From Acrasis kona (Eukaryota; Heterolobosea; Eutetramitea; Acrasida; Acrasidae): a DNA stretch of 28,275 bases. This document shows, piece by piece, positions 7,808 through 16,613 of the stretch. Position 1 is the first letter of the stretch. Every line of letters starts with the position of its first letter. A model generated the notes under the pieces. The model saw only the letters and a program-made list of their open reading frames with translations. It was not told the origin of the DNA and did not search any database. Location of the stretch: NCBI GenBank assembly GCA_026419775.2, contig JAOPGA020001338.1:1-28275 (forward strand), written 5' to 3'. The position numbers were made by a program, and so were the translations under genes.

Positions 7808-8756
7808 ATGAACACAGCCAGCCAACAGAAAATATCATCGTTAATACAAGAAGCGGAAAAGTGTTTCGTTTCTCGAAAATTTCGCCTAGCATCGGCTAGA
7901 GCGCTACTTGCACTGTCTCTTCTAACGGCAGACAATGAATCACAGGAACAATTTTTTAGTCAAAAATTGATTCCACACCTGCAATCATTAAGGCGGTGCA
8001 TAGACGAAAGACAAACACCTCCTTCCGACCATATGCTCAAACAAATAAATGATTGCCTTGCAATCATTATTCAGTGTTATTATGAATTGAACCATTATGA
8101 AGATGCATACAACGTACTGCCTAGCTTTTACGGTAGTTTTGAATCATCACCTTTTGAACTTCAAGTGGTCCTGTGAGTGCACTTTCTCATTAAATGTAAA
8201 CTAACCTCTTTCTTAAGTGTTCAAATGCTTGTTTATCTAAATAAATTTGAAGAAGCCAGAGTCCACCTCGATATGATGCACAAACAAGAAAATGTTAACG
8301 TAAGTCAATCTCTTCATGTTGTGTGTAAATTCCTTCTAGTTGAGCATAGTTCAAGAGTTAGAGGACCATTTGCTATTAAAAAAGAGAACAGAAGGACAAC
8401 AAACTGCTGCAAACAATAAATTTTTTTTAAACAACATGACCGTAAGAGGGAATGCTTCGCTTAATGGAAAAGAATCAAATCAAGATCCAAAAAAGACTAC
8501 ATTGTTGCTACCCGGTCAACATATATCCCGTACATTTGTAAGTAGATTTTTGAACCGCTGGAGAGCCATGTTTATTAGAATGAGAAGACAGCCTTTACCT
8601 TATCTTAAAACATTTTCATTAATATTAACGGCTTTTGCCATTTGTACATTTTTATTACGTAAACTTTACATGAACAGGTCGTCCATCAACCAGCTAAGGA
8701 TAAAGTCGATTGAGTCAATGTTTGGTGCTATTAAAATGACAAAGTACATACTGTAA
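7808..8756 (+). CDS. PEX26: PEX26-like tail-anchored peroxisomal membrane protein
   Basis: Exons 7808-8172, 8218-8299 and 8340-8756, split by GT-AG introns of 45 bp (GTGAGT...CTTAAG, branch CTAAC) and 40 bp (GTAAGT...TTCTAG), encode 287 residues; human PEX26 has 305. The N-terminal two thirds are helix pairs of TPR character (FRLASARALLALSLL; CYYELNHYEDAYNVLPSFY; VQMLVYLNKFEEARVHLDMM). The last third has a basic stretch (RFLNRWRAMFIRMRRQP), one hydrophobic segment (TFSLILTAFAICTFLL) and a short tail, the layout of PEX26, which recruits the PEX1-PEX6 ATPase to peroxisomes. Alignment by eye supports the family but identity is low. The ATG at 7808 has a good AAAA context. AATAAA overlaps the stop region at 8756. 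The gene converges on the membrane protein ending at 8772, 15 bp away. Confidence 0.72.
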
Positions 8757-8771
8757 ATAAATGTTCTTTTA

Positions 8772-9333
8772 CTAATGTTTTTTTAATTCTAATTGTTGAA
8801 CAGGATAACCTGCCTCTTCCATGTCTTTTTCTAACTGACGTGATTTTTCTAAGCCTCTCTCCTTTTGTGTATCAAGTTTATTTTCAATATTTTTGGTTAG
8901 ATTTTGTACTTTTTGCTTTTCCTTAATGTTTTCACGGTTCTTGGAGTTGATTGCGTACATTAACAAGAAGCCAGCAATGACGCTGACGACCAAAGTTCTG
9001 ATAATGTTAAAATTTAGTGCCCCAAAGAACAAACCTTAGTCCTCTAATTAGAACCTTCTTGAGCATTTCTTGCATCTCCGCTTCTGTCTCAAGCTGCTTT
9101 CTGGCAAGCTCCGCTTCCTCTCTGATCTCCTCTACCGTCTTGATCTTTTCAATACCTTCTTCTCTCACTGCATCACTCTTGTCCTGTTCCTGCTCCAATG
9201 GTACTTCCTTTGATTCATTCTGTTCTTTGTTTACATCTACATTTTCAGCAAGATCGCCTTTATCCTTGATTTCATCTTTTGTGCTTTGTGGAATCTCAGT
9301 TGTGTTTATATACCTCCTTGTTACATTATACAT
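8772..9333 (-). CDS. Single-pass membrane protein with flanking coiled coils (two exons)
   Basis: Exon 1 is 9333-9035 and exon 2 is 8997-8772, across a 37-bp GTTTGT...TTATCAG intron (8998-9034, branch-like TTTTAAC). The product is 174 residues. Residues 1 to about 97 are acidic and helical (KDEIKDKGDLAENVD; REEAELARKQLETEAEMQEM). Residues about 100-118 form one hydrophobic segment (TLVVSVIAGFLLMYAIN). The rest is a basic/acidic coiled coil (REN...NLTKNIENKLDTQKERGLEK) ending in QQLELKKH. It has no signal peptide and no family I recognise. Without the intron neither half makes a sensible protein, and the join is exact in phase. It is divergent from the NSL1-like gene and convergent with the PEX26-like gene. 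Confidence 0.7.
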
Positions 9334-9448
9334 TTATTCCGAAACTATGCAATCTTAGGCTCTTGGCCGCAGTCCTTGACAGTTTCCACATTCGCCGTCA
9401 GTGTTGGTAAACCATTTTTTGGCGCGAGAAAAGGAACGTTTCACGAAT
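9334..9448. promoter_or_regulatory. Shared divergent promoter region
   Basis: The start codons of the membrane protein (9333, minus) and the NSL1-like gene (9449, plus) are only 115 bp apart, so both promoters and 5' UTRs must lie here. The sequence is relatively GC-rich around TGGCCGCAGTCC and contains GGCGCGAGAAAAGG, an E2F-like GGCGCGAAA relative. No TATA box is evident. The E2F resemblance is by eye. Confidence 0.45.
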
Positions 9449-10146
9449 ATGAAAGTCAGGATATTGGATAACAAACTGTCGGATGACATTACAGAGGCGC
9501 TACAATCGATAACAAAAGAATATATCCAAAGTAAAGAATCAGAACTTGATGAGAATCAGAAGCGCTCCTTGAAAAAGCAGCTTGGGAAAGTTCACGAGTC
9601 ATTTAACAAACATCTAAAAGGTAATGTTGTTGCCGTAAGAAAAGAAGAAGCAAAGCTATATAGTACGTTTAAATTTAGCATTTGACCTTTTACATTATTT
9701 CAGCACAAATAGAGGAAGAACCTTTGGACCAAGAACTAATGAAAAATGTAAAAGCGATGGAAAATGAAGTGCGACAGACTGCCCAACGGATATTCGATTT
9801 TCGCAAAAACATGCCAGAAAAAATGCAAGCAGCACTTCTTAGACAGAATTTAGACCTCGAGTCGATTCAATCTATTGAGAAGACTTTATCGCAGAAAAAC
9901 ACTGTGGAAAATAAGGAAAATGTACAATTATCAGTGCAGTTGGAAGAATTTTATCATGAAGTCAAAGAATATTCAAATACATTGAAAGAAATGAAAAGGT
10001 TGTCCAAGGATATTCCGCAAGCAGTGAAGAAAATTAAAGATGCCCAATCAGCCTTGAAGAGCATAACATCAAATCAAAATTACCTAAAGAGAACAAGAGA
10101 AGAGACGAACCAAACGGAAGGACCTTCACATAAGAAGCGGAAGTAG
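9449..10146 (+). CDS. NSL1: NSL1-like (MIS12 complex) kinetochore protein
   Basis: Exons 9449-9662 and 9704-10146 join in phase 1 over a 41-bp intron (GTACGT...ATTTCAG), giving 218 residues, all helical and coiled-coil. The order matches human NSL1: an N-terminal helix (DITEALQSITKEYIQ), a helix with HESFNKHLKGNV (like the FESAVQENIS segment), an acidic turn (EEEPLDQELMKNVKAMENE), then AQRIFDFRKNMPEKM (compare the ATKRKQYPRKI segment of human NSL1), a long coiled coil and a basic lysine/arginine end (SHKKRK). NSL1 links the MIS12 complex to NDC80 at kinetochores. The match is by eye and identity is low; another coiled-coil nuclear protein remains possible. The frame opens further up with GTG at 9401, but 9449 is the first ATG. 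Confidence 0.55.
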
Positions 10147-10173
10147 AAGAATAATTTAATGTAACATGTAATT

Positions 10174-10914
10174 TTATTTTTTAAACACTCTTGACAGTCT
10201 TTGAGATATACTTTTTCTTGCAGCAACTGTCTCTTCTGATGTTGTAGAATCCATCATGCACAAGTAATTCCTATCTAACACTTCATTTACAAGTTTTGAG
10301 AAGCACTCATCTATTCCAACACGGGCTACGGCCGATGTCTTAATGAATGGAACTTTTCCACAGGCTCCAGCCACGACCATGATTGCTGTATCAGAGATCA
10401 ATACCTTATCGTCAATCTTGTTTGCGCAAACAACTGTTGGGACTAGTGGCTTAATTTTCTGAACCTCATCATAATATGTCATGACTGCAGAGTATGAATC
10501 ATTGTCTCCTACCGAAAATACTATTAGGACCCCATCACTATTTGATATAGACTCCCTGCTCATGTTGTTCATTGTATCAATGTTTCCACATGTATCAATT
10601 AGTTCAAGATTGCACACAACTGATCTTTTTGAAGTGACTGTACGATGTGCAGGGTGCTCAATGTTTATCTCGCATTTCTTGTTAAATACGTCCTCGATAG
10701 TCTCTTCGTGTTCTTGAACGTATTGGCCTAAACAAAATTGTTGTGTGACACATGATTTACCAGACATGGATGGTCCAACAACCGTTAATTTTAGATTCAA
10801 AACCTCTGGAAGTTCTTTATCGAATACCAGGGGGCTAGAAGGGGACGAAGAAAGCATAGTGCTGTCGCGTTTGCTACTTCTTACGCTCATCCTATTACGA
10901 AGCAAGTCAGACAT
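10174..10914 (-). CDS. Ras-like small GTPase (intronless)
   Basis: A 246-residue single-exon protein with all G motifs: G1 GPSMSGKS (47-54), possible G2 Thr at 72 (EETIED), G3 DTCG (107-110), G4 NKID (165-168) and G5 TSA (193-195). The N-terminal 40 residues are a Ser/Arg-rich extension (MSVRSSKRDSTMLSSSPSS). The C-terminus is basic (RKSISQRLSRVFKK) without a CAAX box, so no prenylation is predicted; membrane contact could use the basic tail. The residue after DxxG is Asn instead of the catalytic Gln (DTCGN), and an insertion (CEINIEHPAHRTVTSKRS) enlarges the effector-side loop, so slow hydrolysis is expected. The gene is convergent with the NSL1-like gene (27 bp between stops) and AATAAA overlaps its own stop. 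The subfamily (Rerg/RasL/Di-Ras-like) is unresolved. Confidence 0.85.
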   Translation of the reverse strand: MSDLLRNRMSVRSSKRDSTMLSSSPSSPLVFDKELPEVLNLKLTVVGPSMSGKSCVTQQFCLGQYVQEHEETIEDVFNKKCEINIEHPAHRTVTSKRSVVCNLELIDTCGNIDTMNNMSRESISNSDGVLIVFSVGDNDSYSAVMTYYDEVQKIKPLVPTVVCANKIDDKVLISDTAIMVVAGACGKVPFIKTSAVARVGIDECFSKLVNEVLDRNYLCMMDSTTSEETVAARKSISQRLSRVFKK

Positions 10915-11831
10915 GATTAAAAGTCACTATGTTTGTGCCGTTTATTGATTTTTTGTGTGCAACGAGAAAGCTTGTCAAGTGTCATAAAATGTAGCTCCTT
11001 ATTTGTAGTATTATGAAGCCACTTCTGGAACTCAAATAAACGGTGTTTTGAACTTGTAGAATGTGGCCACTGGAGGGGCATAAGTAGAAAAAACATGCCT
11101 ATTTTTCACTTATTTTTATATGGTCAAACATCCTACAAAGGGTGACACATGACAGCTAACAGTAACAGAACGAAGTTGGCTTGTTATTTCATTCATCACT
11201 TAGTGTGTTATGATATTAGCACTTACTACGTGTCTGATTAGACATACATCCATTGAAACGGTGAATGTTTTAAACATACAAGTTCATATAGTAAATAGAT
11301 GCATTGTCTTTGTAGCGGACTCTGTAGTATACAGTCATATAGATAGATACACATAACTAATCATCGTAGATACCCTGACAGCTTCTGTTAACTATGAATC
11401 ATCTGATACTTTGAAAGACCAATCAGTTTTTGAATTACCAGAGATTCACAAGAGTACTATTACCAGAAGAAGTGGAAGAGACGCAAAGCAAGGAGAGATT
11501 AAATTAATAGACTTGTATTTAAATTAAATTTATTTGGTTAATTGCGAATTTTGTAAGCGGCTACCACAATATTTCATTAATTTGTAATAAACAAAGCTAT
11601 AGGATTGACTTTTATTTGCTTAAATAAGAATACTAACAGCAACTTTCATCAAATTTTTAACAATTTCTGAAAAATGTATTCTGTTTCTACGGATGTAGTG
11701 ATCGCAAGTATCACTTTTTTGATATACGCAACAGTATAACCTACATAACTTCCATCATCCGAGAAGGATTATAAATGTGATTGAATTGACTTCAAATTTC
11801 GCTTCATGAGACAACGTTCTGCCTCGAGAAG
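10915..11831. other. Intergenic, no gene seen
   Basis: AT-rich region upstream of the Ras-like GTPase, reaching the left TTAA of the DNA transposon at 11832. I see no supported exon, tRNA or clear repeat. The first part should contain the GTPase promoter. Confidence 0.5.
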
Positions 11832-12063
11832 TTAAGGCGTTTCGTAACTCAATTTTCGCTGTTGTAGCAAATTTTTGGACCATCATAGAGACGTCCAATA
11901 AATTCCGCATTGATTCAGAAAATTCCTCGTAATACAAAATTTTTCTATCCAACCGGGTGTATTTGAACTTTTTCCGCTTTTCCTTGGTACTTCAATTTGG
12001 GGGAATTTCAAGTTCCGAATATGTATAAATAACTATTCAATAAGGGTTGTTCCGTTCAAAAGA

Positions 12064-12629
12064 ATGAAAAACGACAACAGCTTTACAGATGAGATGAACG
12101 ACATTGCCAATGATGCATCACAAACGGCTAGCATGTTTCTAGAGAGAATTGGAGCCGACAAATATGAGGGAAAGCAATGCCCATTTTGCAACTCCTACAT
12201 CAATCATATTTTTGTCTATCCTCATGTCAAGAAGTGCGTTGATGTTTATGAGCAGACCTTTAAACTTGGGGTTCATTCAGTAGAGATCAAAGCCTATTAA
12301 AGCGATCTTACGAAGAATTTAGACAACCAGAACCCAAAAAGCAAAGGGTGGACGAGAAGCAGGTGAAAGAAGATGAAGAAATTCAATCACCCTTGAACCA
12401 ACCAGGGTATCAAGAATCACCATACAAGTCAGCAAAACCAATCAGTAAGCAGATTAAATGCATGCTTGGCAACGTAAAAGACTGCCCTCCTGAGCCAAAC
12501 ACAAAGGTTCGAGGAAAAATTATTGCACGTGACACCGCCCTCTGCTGCCCTAAGACACCATACAACAATAAAAAGAACATCATCCTCAAAATCTATGATC
12601 ATACTTTAAAGGCCTGCCGCATCATATAG
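12064..12629 (+). pseudogene. C2HC-finger ORF inside the transposon, frameshifted
   Basis: ATG 12064 opens 78 residues with a possible zinc finger CPFCNSYINHIFVYPHVKKC (C-x2-C-x11-H-x3-C). The frame stops at 12300, but the next frame overlaps it and continues from about 12264 to 12629 with coding character (RSYEEFRQPEPKKQR, then a basic, Cys-containing end). No splice pair restores the frame in the right phase, so a frameshift is likelier than an intron. The family is not recognised; its place inside the inverted ends suggests a transposon-encoded DNA-binding ORF or an N-terminal part of the transposase. Confidence 0.4.
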
Positions 12630-12915
12630 AGGCTTACAAAAGGAGTACCCAAGAGTTGCATTTCCTTATCCAGATAGCACGGTTAAGCTTTTGGAAAAAG
12701 AGGTCAAGTTTAATGCTGAGTTTAAAAACATTCGGATCATTGTTGAGAATGCCATCATGTACATTAAAAAGTGGAAGGTGTGTAGGTATACATATAGAAC
12801 TTATACTGAAGACATACTTAAAGTTCAACAAGAGCACCATCAAATATGGACGGTGGCAGCCGGTCTGGTGAACATGTTCATTATGCCAGTCCGCCCGAAC
12901 ATTTACAATAGATAA
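12610..12915 (+). pseudogene. DDE_4-type (ISL2EU/Harbinger-like) transposase C-terminus
   Basis: The open frame contains ASYRGLQKEYPRVAFPYP followed by FNAEFKNIRIIVENAIMYIK, KWKVCRYTYR and HHQIWTVAAGLVNMFIMPVR. The R-x-x-VE-x-xI...KKW-R/K segment followed by HHxxWxxxAGLVN is the C-terminal end of DDE_Tnp_4 transposases, and its Glu is the usual third catalytic residue. The first two catalytic Asp residues are not found upstream, so the protein is truncated or out of frame. The ORF ends 157 bp before the right inverted end. Confidence 0.65.
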
Positions 12916-13086
12916 ATAAAGATGATGTTCAATCTCCAATACCCGCAGTCAAGTCAATAATTTCCGCACGTTTTCGCAAAATTTCCTTCGTTTCAGCAAA
13001 AATTCTATAAACCTTGAGTTCCTCAGAGTTTATTAGGCATTGCAGCAGGAAATTGGCCTTAATATCACGACTTACGAAACGCCTTA

Positions 13087-14658
13087 AGTGACTTCATGTA
13101 CAAAAGATTTAATTAATCTACCGTAAACAATATGAGCTTTGAATGTTATTTTTTGAACCTACTTCTTAACACACGCTTACTCTAATCAGTATTCTTCATC
13201 CATTTCATTTATCCCTCGCTTCTGGCAAGAATGTCTTTGATAGATTCATCCAATGAATCATAATGCTGGTTGAAAGTTGCGGTTAGCGCATGTTCCTCAT
13301 TATCCAACGCAATGACCTCCACCTTCTGACAATTATGTGAGATTGAAGGGTAATGTCATACTCTCGTCTGTTGTTGAAGCTTTGCCACAATCCGCAGCGA
13401 AGTGAGCGACTCTAATTGGATCCGCGTCCGATTCTTGCTAACCAGAGGGAATTTCACCATCAAACCCTCCCATCAGCTCTTGTTTGTTTTCAGATGTCGA
13501 TTCTAATTTTTATTGGCATATGAAGTCTCAGATGTATCCTCGTGTGCCGGCTCACTGTTAGATTGCTCAAAGGAGTCCAATGCAATCTGTTACACAAGGA
13601 ACACAAAACATCAAACAAGAAGAATGGAGGTGGTTACAAATACCAATTTATTAATCCTTTAAAGTTGGCAGGAACGTTTGAAAGGCATACGTACTCTTAC
13701 TCTATAAATTGTACATGTTAAGAATGTGACTTCTCGTGCGTTACTTTGTCTCGCGTTGTAAAAACTTCACACAATAACGAGAGCCTCAAGACTCGCGTAC
13801 CTTTCAACTAACATAACCGATGAGCGTCTACAATCATTAGTGTCAACAATTGTGTATCTACTTACCATAAATGAGTCTTTCATTAGACTGGAACCTCCAA
13901 TTTATATAATGCTCTTATAACCATGAGGGATGGACATCCCATCTACTTATAAGACAAAACTAATTTATTTTTAGAAAACCTATTATTGCCACAAGTCTTG
14001 AAGAATCAAGGTTGTTGGACTACACGCTTGGGAATCAAGAATATGTAAAAGCGAACATCACATTTTGAATGCCCAGATAACATCACATACACTTTATACA
14101 GTACTATCCAAATGTGCGACAGCGCCGATTACGCTTATCATGGAGGAAAACATTGTAAACACTTCGCCTTTCATCTCCACACAACCACCGAGAAGTGCAG
14201 ATAACTGGACGTAATCTAACCCGCAGAATGGCAAAGACAAGAGCTTTTTGGAGGGTTTGATTACAAAATTCGATCTGTTGAACAAGAATCGGGCGGTGCG
14301 GATCTTATTNAAGTCACGCACCTCGCTGCAGATAATGACAAACCTTGACAACAGATGAGACAGAAGACAGGAGACAATGATGGAACCCTTCAACCACACG
14401 AGGTCATTGCATCAAAGCACTACATTGTATATTGAGTAACACACGCCGATTTTTATTGGTTGACTTTATAAAAGATACCTCGACAGAAGCGAGTATGTTT
14501 TGCAAGCATGCAGGATGAATGGAATGGTGGATGCAATCAAGAACACTGATTGGAGTATTGTAAAGCGTGCATTAAGAGGCAAATACAATAAAAAACATTC
14601 TCAAAGTTTGTATAGTTTATTCTTTAGATTAATTAAATCTTTTGTACATGAAGTCACT
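13087..14658. repeat. Large foldback: inverted arms of about 400 bp
   Basis: 13087-13119 equals the reverse complement of 14626-14658 over 33 bases without a mismatch. The similarity continues inward with gaps along 13087 to about 13485 and about 14238 to 14658: an AACACTGATTGGAGTA-like block, then CAGAAGCGAG, then GCAAGAATCGG and GGAGGGTTTGAT blocks. The spacer is about 750 bp and includes an N at 14310. Short coding-like stretches remain in the arms (the left arm on the minus strand reads VAHFAADCGKAST; the right arm on the plus strand reads VTHLAADNDKP), so an old gene or transposon piece appears to have been duplicated in inverse orientation. The TTAA transposon sits directly against the outer end of the left arm. 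Confidence 0.65.
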
Positions 14659-14696
14659 ACATTTAATCTAATGCGACAGATTCCCGAAAAACCGAA

Positions 14697-14846
14697 AGTT
14701 ACATCATTGTGTAGCCCTTGATGAGTAGAGCATGATTCGTTTTTGAAGTATCGAGCGACAGTCATTTCTGAGTGAGATATCTCGGTTTTTTATTTTTCAG
14801 ATAGTTTTTTATTTTTCAGAAATTGTTTTTACTTTTCAGATATCCG
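14697..14846 (+). repeat. Dispersed repeat, copy 1, with three internal subrepeats
   Basis: Starts with CATCATTGTGTAGCC, TGATGAGTAGAGCAT, then three tandem units of about 20 bp with the core TTTTTATTTTTCAGA, ending in TTTCAGATATCCGC. It is similar along its length to 19652-19798 in the same orientation. This copy lies upstream of a Tc1-like transposase relic, the other downstream of one. Confidence 0.7.
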
Positions 14847-14875
14847 CTTCTTTAAATAAACACGATTTTGTTTTT

Positions 14876-14925
14876 GGAGGGGGTACAAAATGATTAAAAT
14901 TAAAAATTTTTGAGGGGGGGTGGGT
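14876..14925 (+). repeat. G-run repeat
   Basis: Two runs (GGAGGGGG and GAGGGGGGGTGGG) about 30 bp apart with AAAAT-rich spacers, of the same style as the three G-runs at 22659-22738. It could form a G-quadruplex or mark a transposon end. Confidence 0.45.
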
Positions 14926-14947
14926 AAAAATGATACCTGCCGCTCCC

Positions 14948-15632
14948 CCATACATTAGCAAATTTCTGAAATCCATTCGTTGGTCATTTAAGAATCCTAC
15001 AAGTACCCTCATGTACAAGTATGCAACAGAGAACATTCAATACTACGCAAACTACTTAGTTTGGATTAATAGTGTTGATCCTTTAAAGGTAAACTTGCTT
15101 TTGAACGTACGCTAAACTTCAAGGTTCATTTTTTTGATGAAAGCAGCTTTTCATCAAGACAGCTCAATAAAAGACAAATTGTGGGCCCAGTTGGACAAAT
15201 AGGACATGCTGTGCAAGTTGGTGATCTTGTGACTACTTTCTCGCTACTTTTATTAACGGACTTGAGGAACAATCAGCAGCCTTTCTTTGTTGATCTAGTA
15301 AAAGGAACAACGGATCAATATGTGGTTCTTAACTTTGTGACAGCATCTATCCAATCTGGCAGGTTGCAACGTGGAGATTATTTGTTCTAGACAATGCCAG
15401 GGTACATTCAGGAATGGATACATTTCCGACAATATTGCGCCTTATCACTTCTGCGGGGGTTACAATTGTGTGGTTACCAACGTATAGTCCAGAGTTGAAT
15501 CCATGTGAGATGGTTTTCGGGAAAGTGAAGTTGTATATGAGATTCTATAGGTCTACCAGGGCCTTTTGGTTAGAGGTGCTAACAGGAGTTTCAAGGTCAT
15601 CCTGGGCTGAGTTAAATGCATGGTACGAATGA
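14948..15632 (+). pseudogene. Tc1/mariner/IS630-type transposase relic with intron
   Basis: Starts abruptly in the middle of the protein (SKFLKSIRWSFKNPTST), so the HTH region is missing. The catalytic motifs are present: first Asp in VHFFDESSF, second in LDNARVHSG, and the acidic third residue within LPTYSPELNPCEMVFGKVK. A 35-bp GT-AG segment at 15089-15123 (AAG|GTAAAC ... GCTAAAC ... TTCAAG|GTT) restores the reading frame exactly between VDPLK and VHFFDE, so it is a genuine tiny intron. A further one-base frameshift sits at about 15380-15387 just before LDNA. The C-terminus runs to 15632. It is inactive because of the truncation and frameshift. Confidence 0.75.
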
Positions 15633-15698
15633 TGTAGGTCTGTATAAACATCCCAGCTATTAATAAATCATAAAATTAATCAAATTTTATTAATAACT

Positions 15699-16613
15699 AT
15701 TATTTCAGAGAGGAATCGACTCGCAAGCTGCGAGTTCATTTATGTTCAGGCCCATGCCAACATTCCTGGTAATGAAGCTGCGGATGAATTTGCAAAGCGG
15801 GGACTCAATAACCACTACATCAACGACATCAGTCCTTCATCCTCACTTCTTTTCGACATTGTTTGCAAAGGTGAAGTTCCACACTCCTCTGTTTGTAGTG
15901 CTGTTTCCGACTACCTTCTGTCCACCATCTCCAACTCCTCGGACTACAAATATAATATTCTCCACGATGAATTTAATATCAAAGCCAGCGTAGACACCAA
16001 CCTTATGTCGCGACCCAAACAGATCTTCCTCCTCCGTCTCCGTTCCAATCAACTCTGCACACTCTCTAAAATGCAGTATTGGGACGACAAAAATCAAATA
16101 ATCAATACCAAATGCCCGAGGTGTTGTTTGCAACATGAGGACCAATCCCATGTTCTTCTAAATTGTCGCAGAAACTTGCCATACACATATGACGCAATGT
16201 GATCAATTAATGAACTGATTCGCAGCAATTTGCTGCCAGGTTCACTTATAAAGGGCTCATTTAAATTCTGGGGTCTTCCTTTTACATTGTACCAGAGTGG
16301 TTTTGATTTTGACAAACATCCTATGACTGACAAGCGTAAAGCTACTATTTATGCTAGTCTACTTGGTTACACTAGTATGGATGTAGTTAAGCGTTTTTCT
16401 AGTAAGATACCAGTCAAAAAGCCACTCCAAGTGTTGAGGAAGATATCAACCATTTTGATGGAGACCTCTTACTCCATCTGGCACGCGCGTTGCGCAACGC
16501 ACGCCATCAAATCCGCCAAGCTAGGCGGGCCTTCGGCTGTATAGAGTCATTTATAAATATGTAAATTTATTCTAATAAAGCTTTTCGCAGAATGCGATTT
16601 ATAAAAAAAAATA
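15699..16613 (+). mobile_element. Non-LTR retrotransposon, 5'-truncated copy A
   Basis: The family resemblance to copy B (25277-26548, minus) begins abruptly at ATTATTTCAGAG. The plus frame encodes the end of an RNase H domain (FIYVQAHANIPGNEAADEFA, the last catalytic Asp) followed by the family's C-terminal domain: LLRLRSNQLCTLSKMQYW, a CPRCCLQHEDQSHVLLNC zinc knuckle and KATIYASLLGYTSMDVVKRF. One in-frame TGA (16200-16202) interrupts the frame, which ends at 16544. The 70-bp 3' UTR closes with a 5-bp hairpin and an A-rich tail (16603-16611). The 5' truncation and A tail are normal for LINE insertion. No clear target duplication was found. Confidence 0.8.
16585..16597 (+). other. LINE 3'-end hairpin (copy A)
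   Basis: TCGCA GAA TGCGA is a perfect 5-bp stem with a 3-nt loop just before the A tail. The same hairpin is conserved at 25291-25303 in copy B, so it is probably the 3' recognition structure of the reverse transcriptase. Confidence 0.6.

Larger units (their letters stand above)
11832..13087. mobile_element. TTAA-flanked DNA transposon with 12-bp inverted ends
   Basis: GGCGTTTCGTAA at 11836-11847 is repeated in inverse at 13072-13083, and both outer sides carry TTAA (11832-11835 and 13084-13087), consistent with a 4-bp target duplication or a TTAA-type insertion. The 1248-bp interior contains a zinc-finger-like ORF and the C-terminal part of a DDE_4-type transposase in the plus orientation, both broken. 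Element and transposase therefore probably belong together. TTAA is palindromic and short, so the duplication could be coincidental or part of the ends. Confidence 0.6.

Noticed and set aside
9017-9358. Serine-rich plus-strand ORF
   Set aside because: It is antisense to the spliced membrane-protein gene, whose two exons join in phase.
10481-10948. Plus-strand ORFs opposite the Ras-like GTPase
   Set aside because: They are shadows of a gene with all five G motifs.
12238-12280. Possible 43-bp intron in the zinc-finger ORF
   Set aside because: The phase is wrong and an in-frame stop follows the acceptor, so a frameshift is preferred.
15843-16151. ORF starting near TETEEEDLFGSRHK, also present at 25368-25577
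   Set aside because: The same peptide in two places looks like a conserved gene, but it is the antisense of the retrotransposon RNase H/tail region present in both copies.
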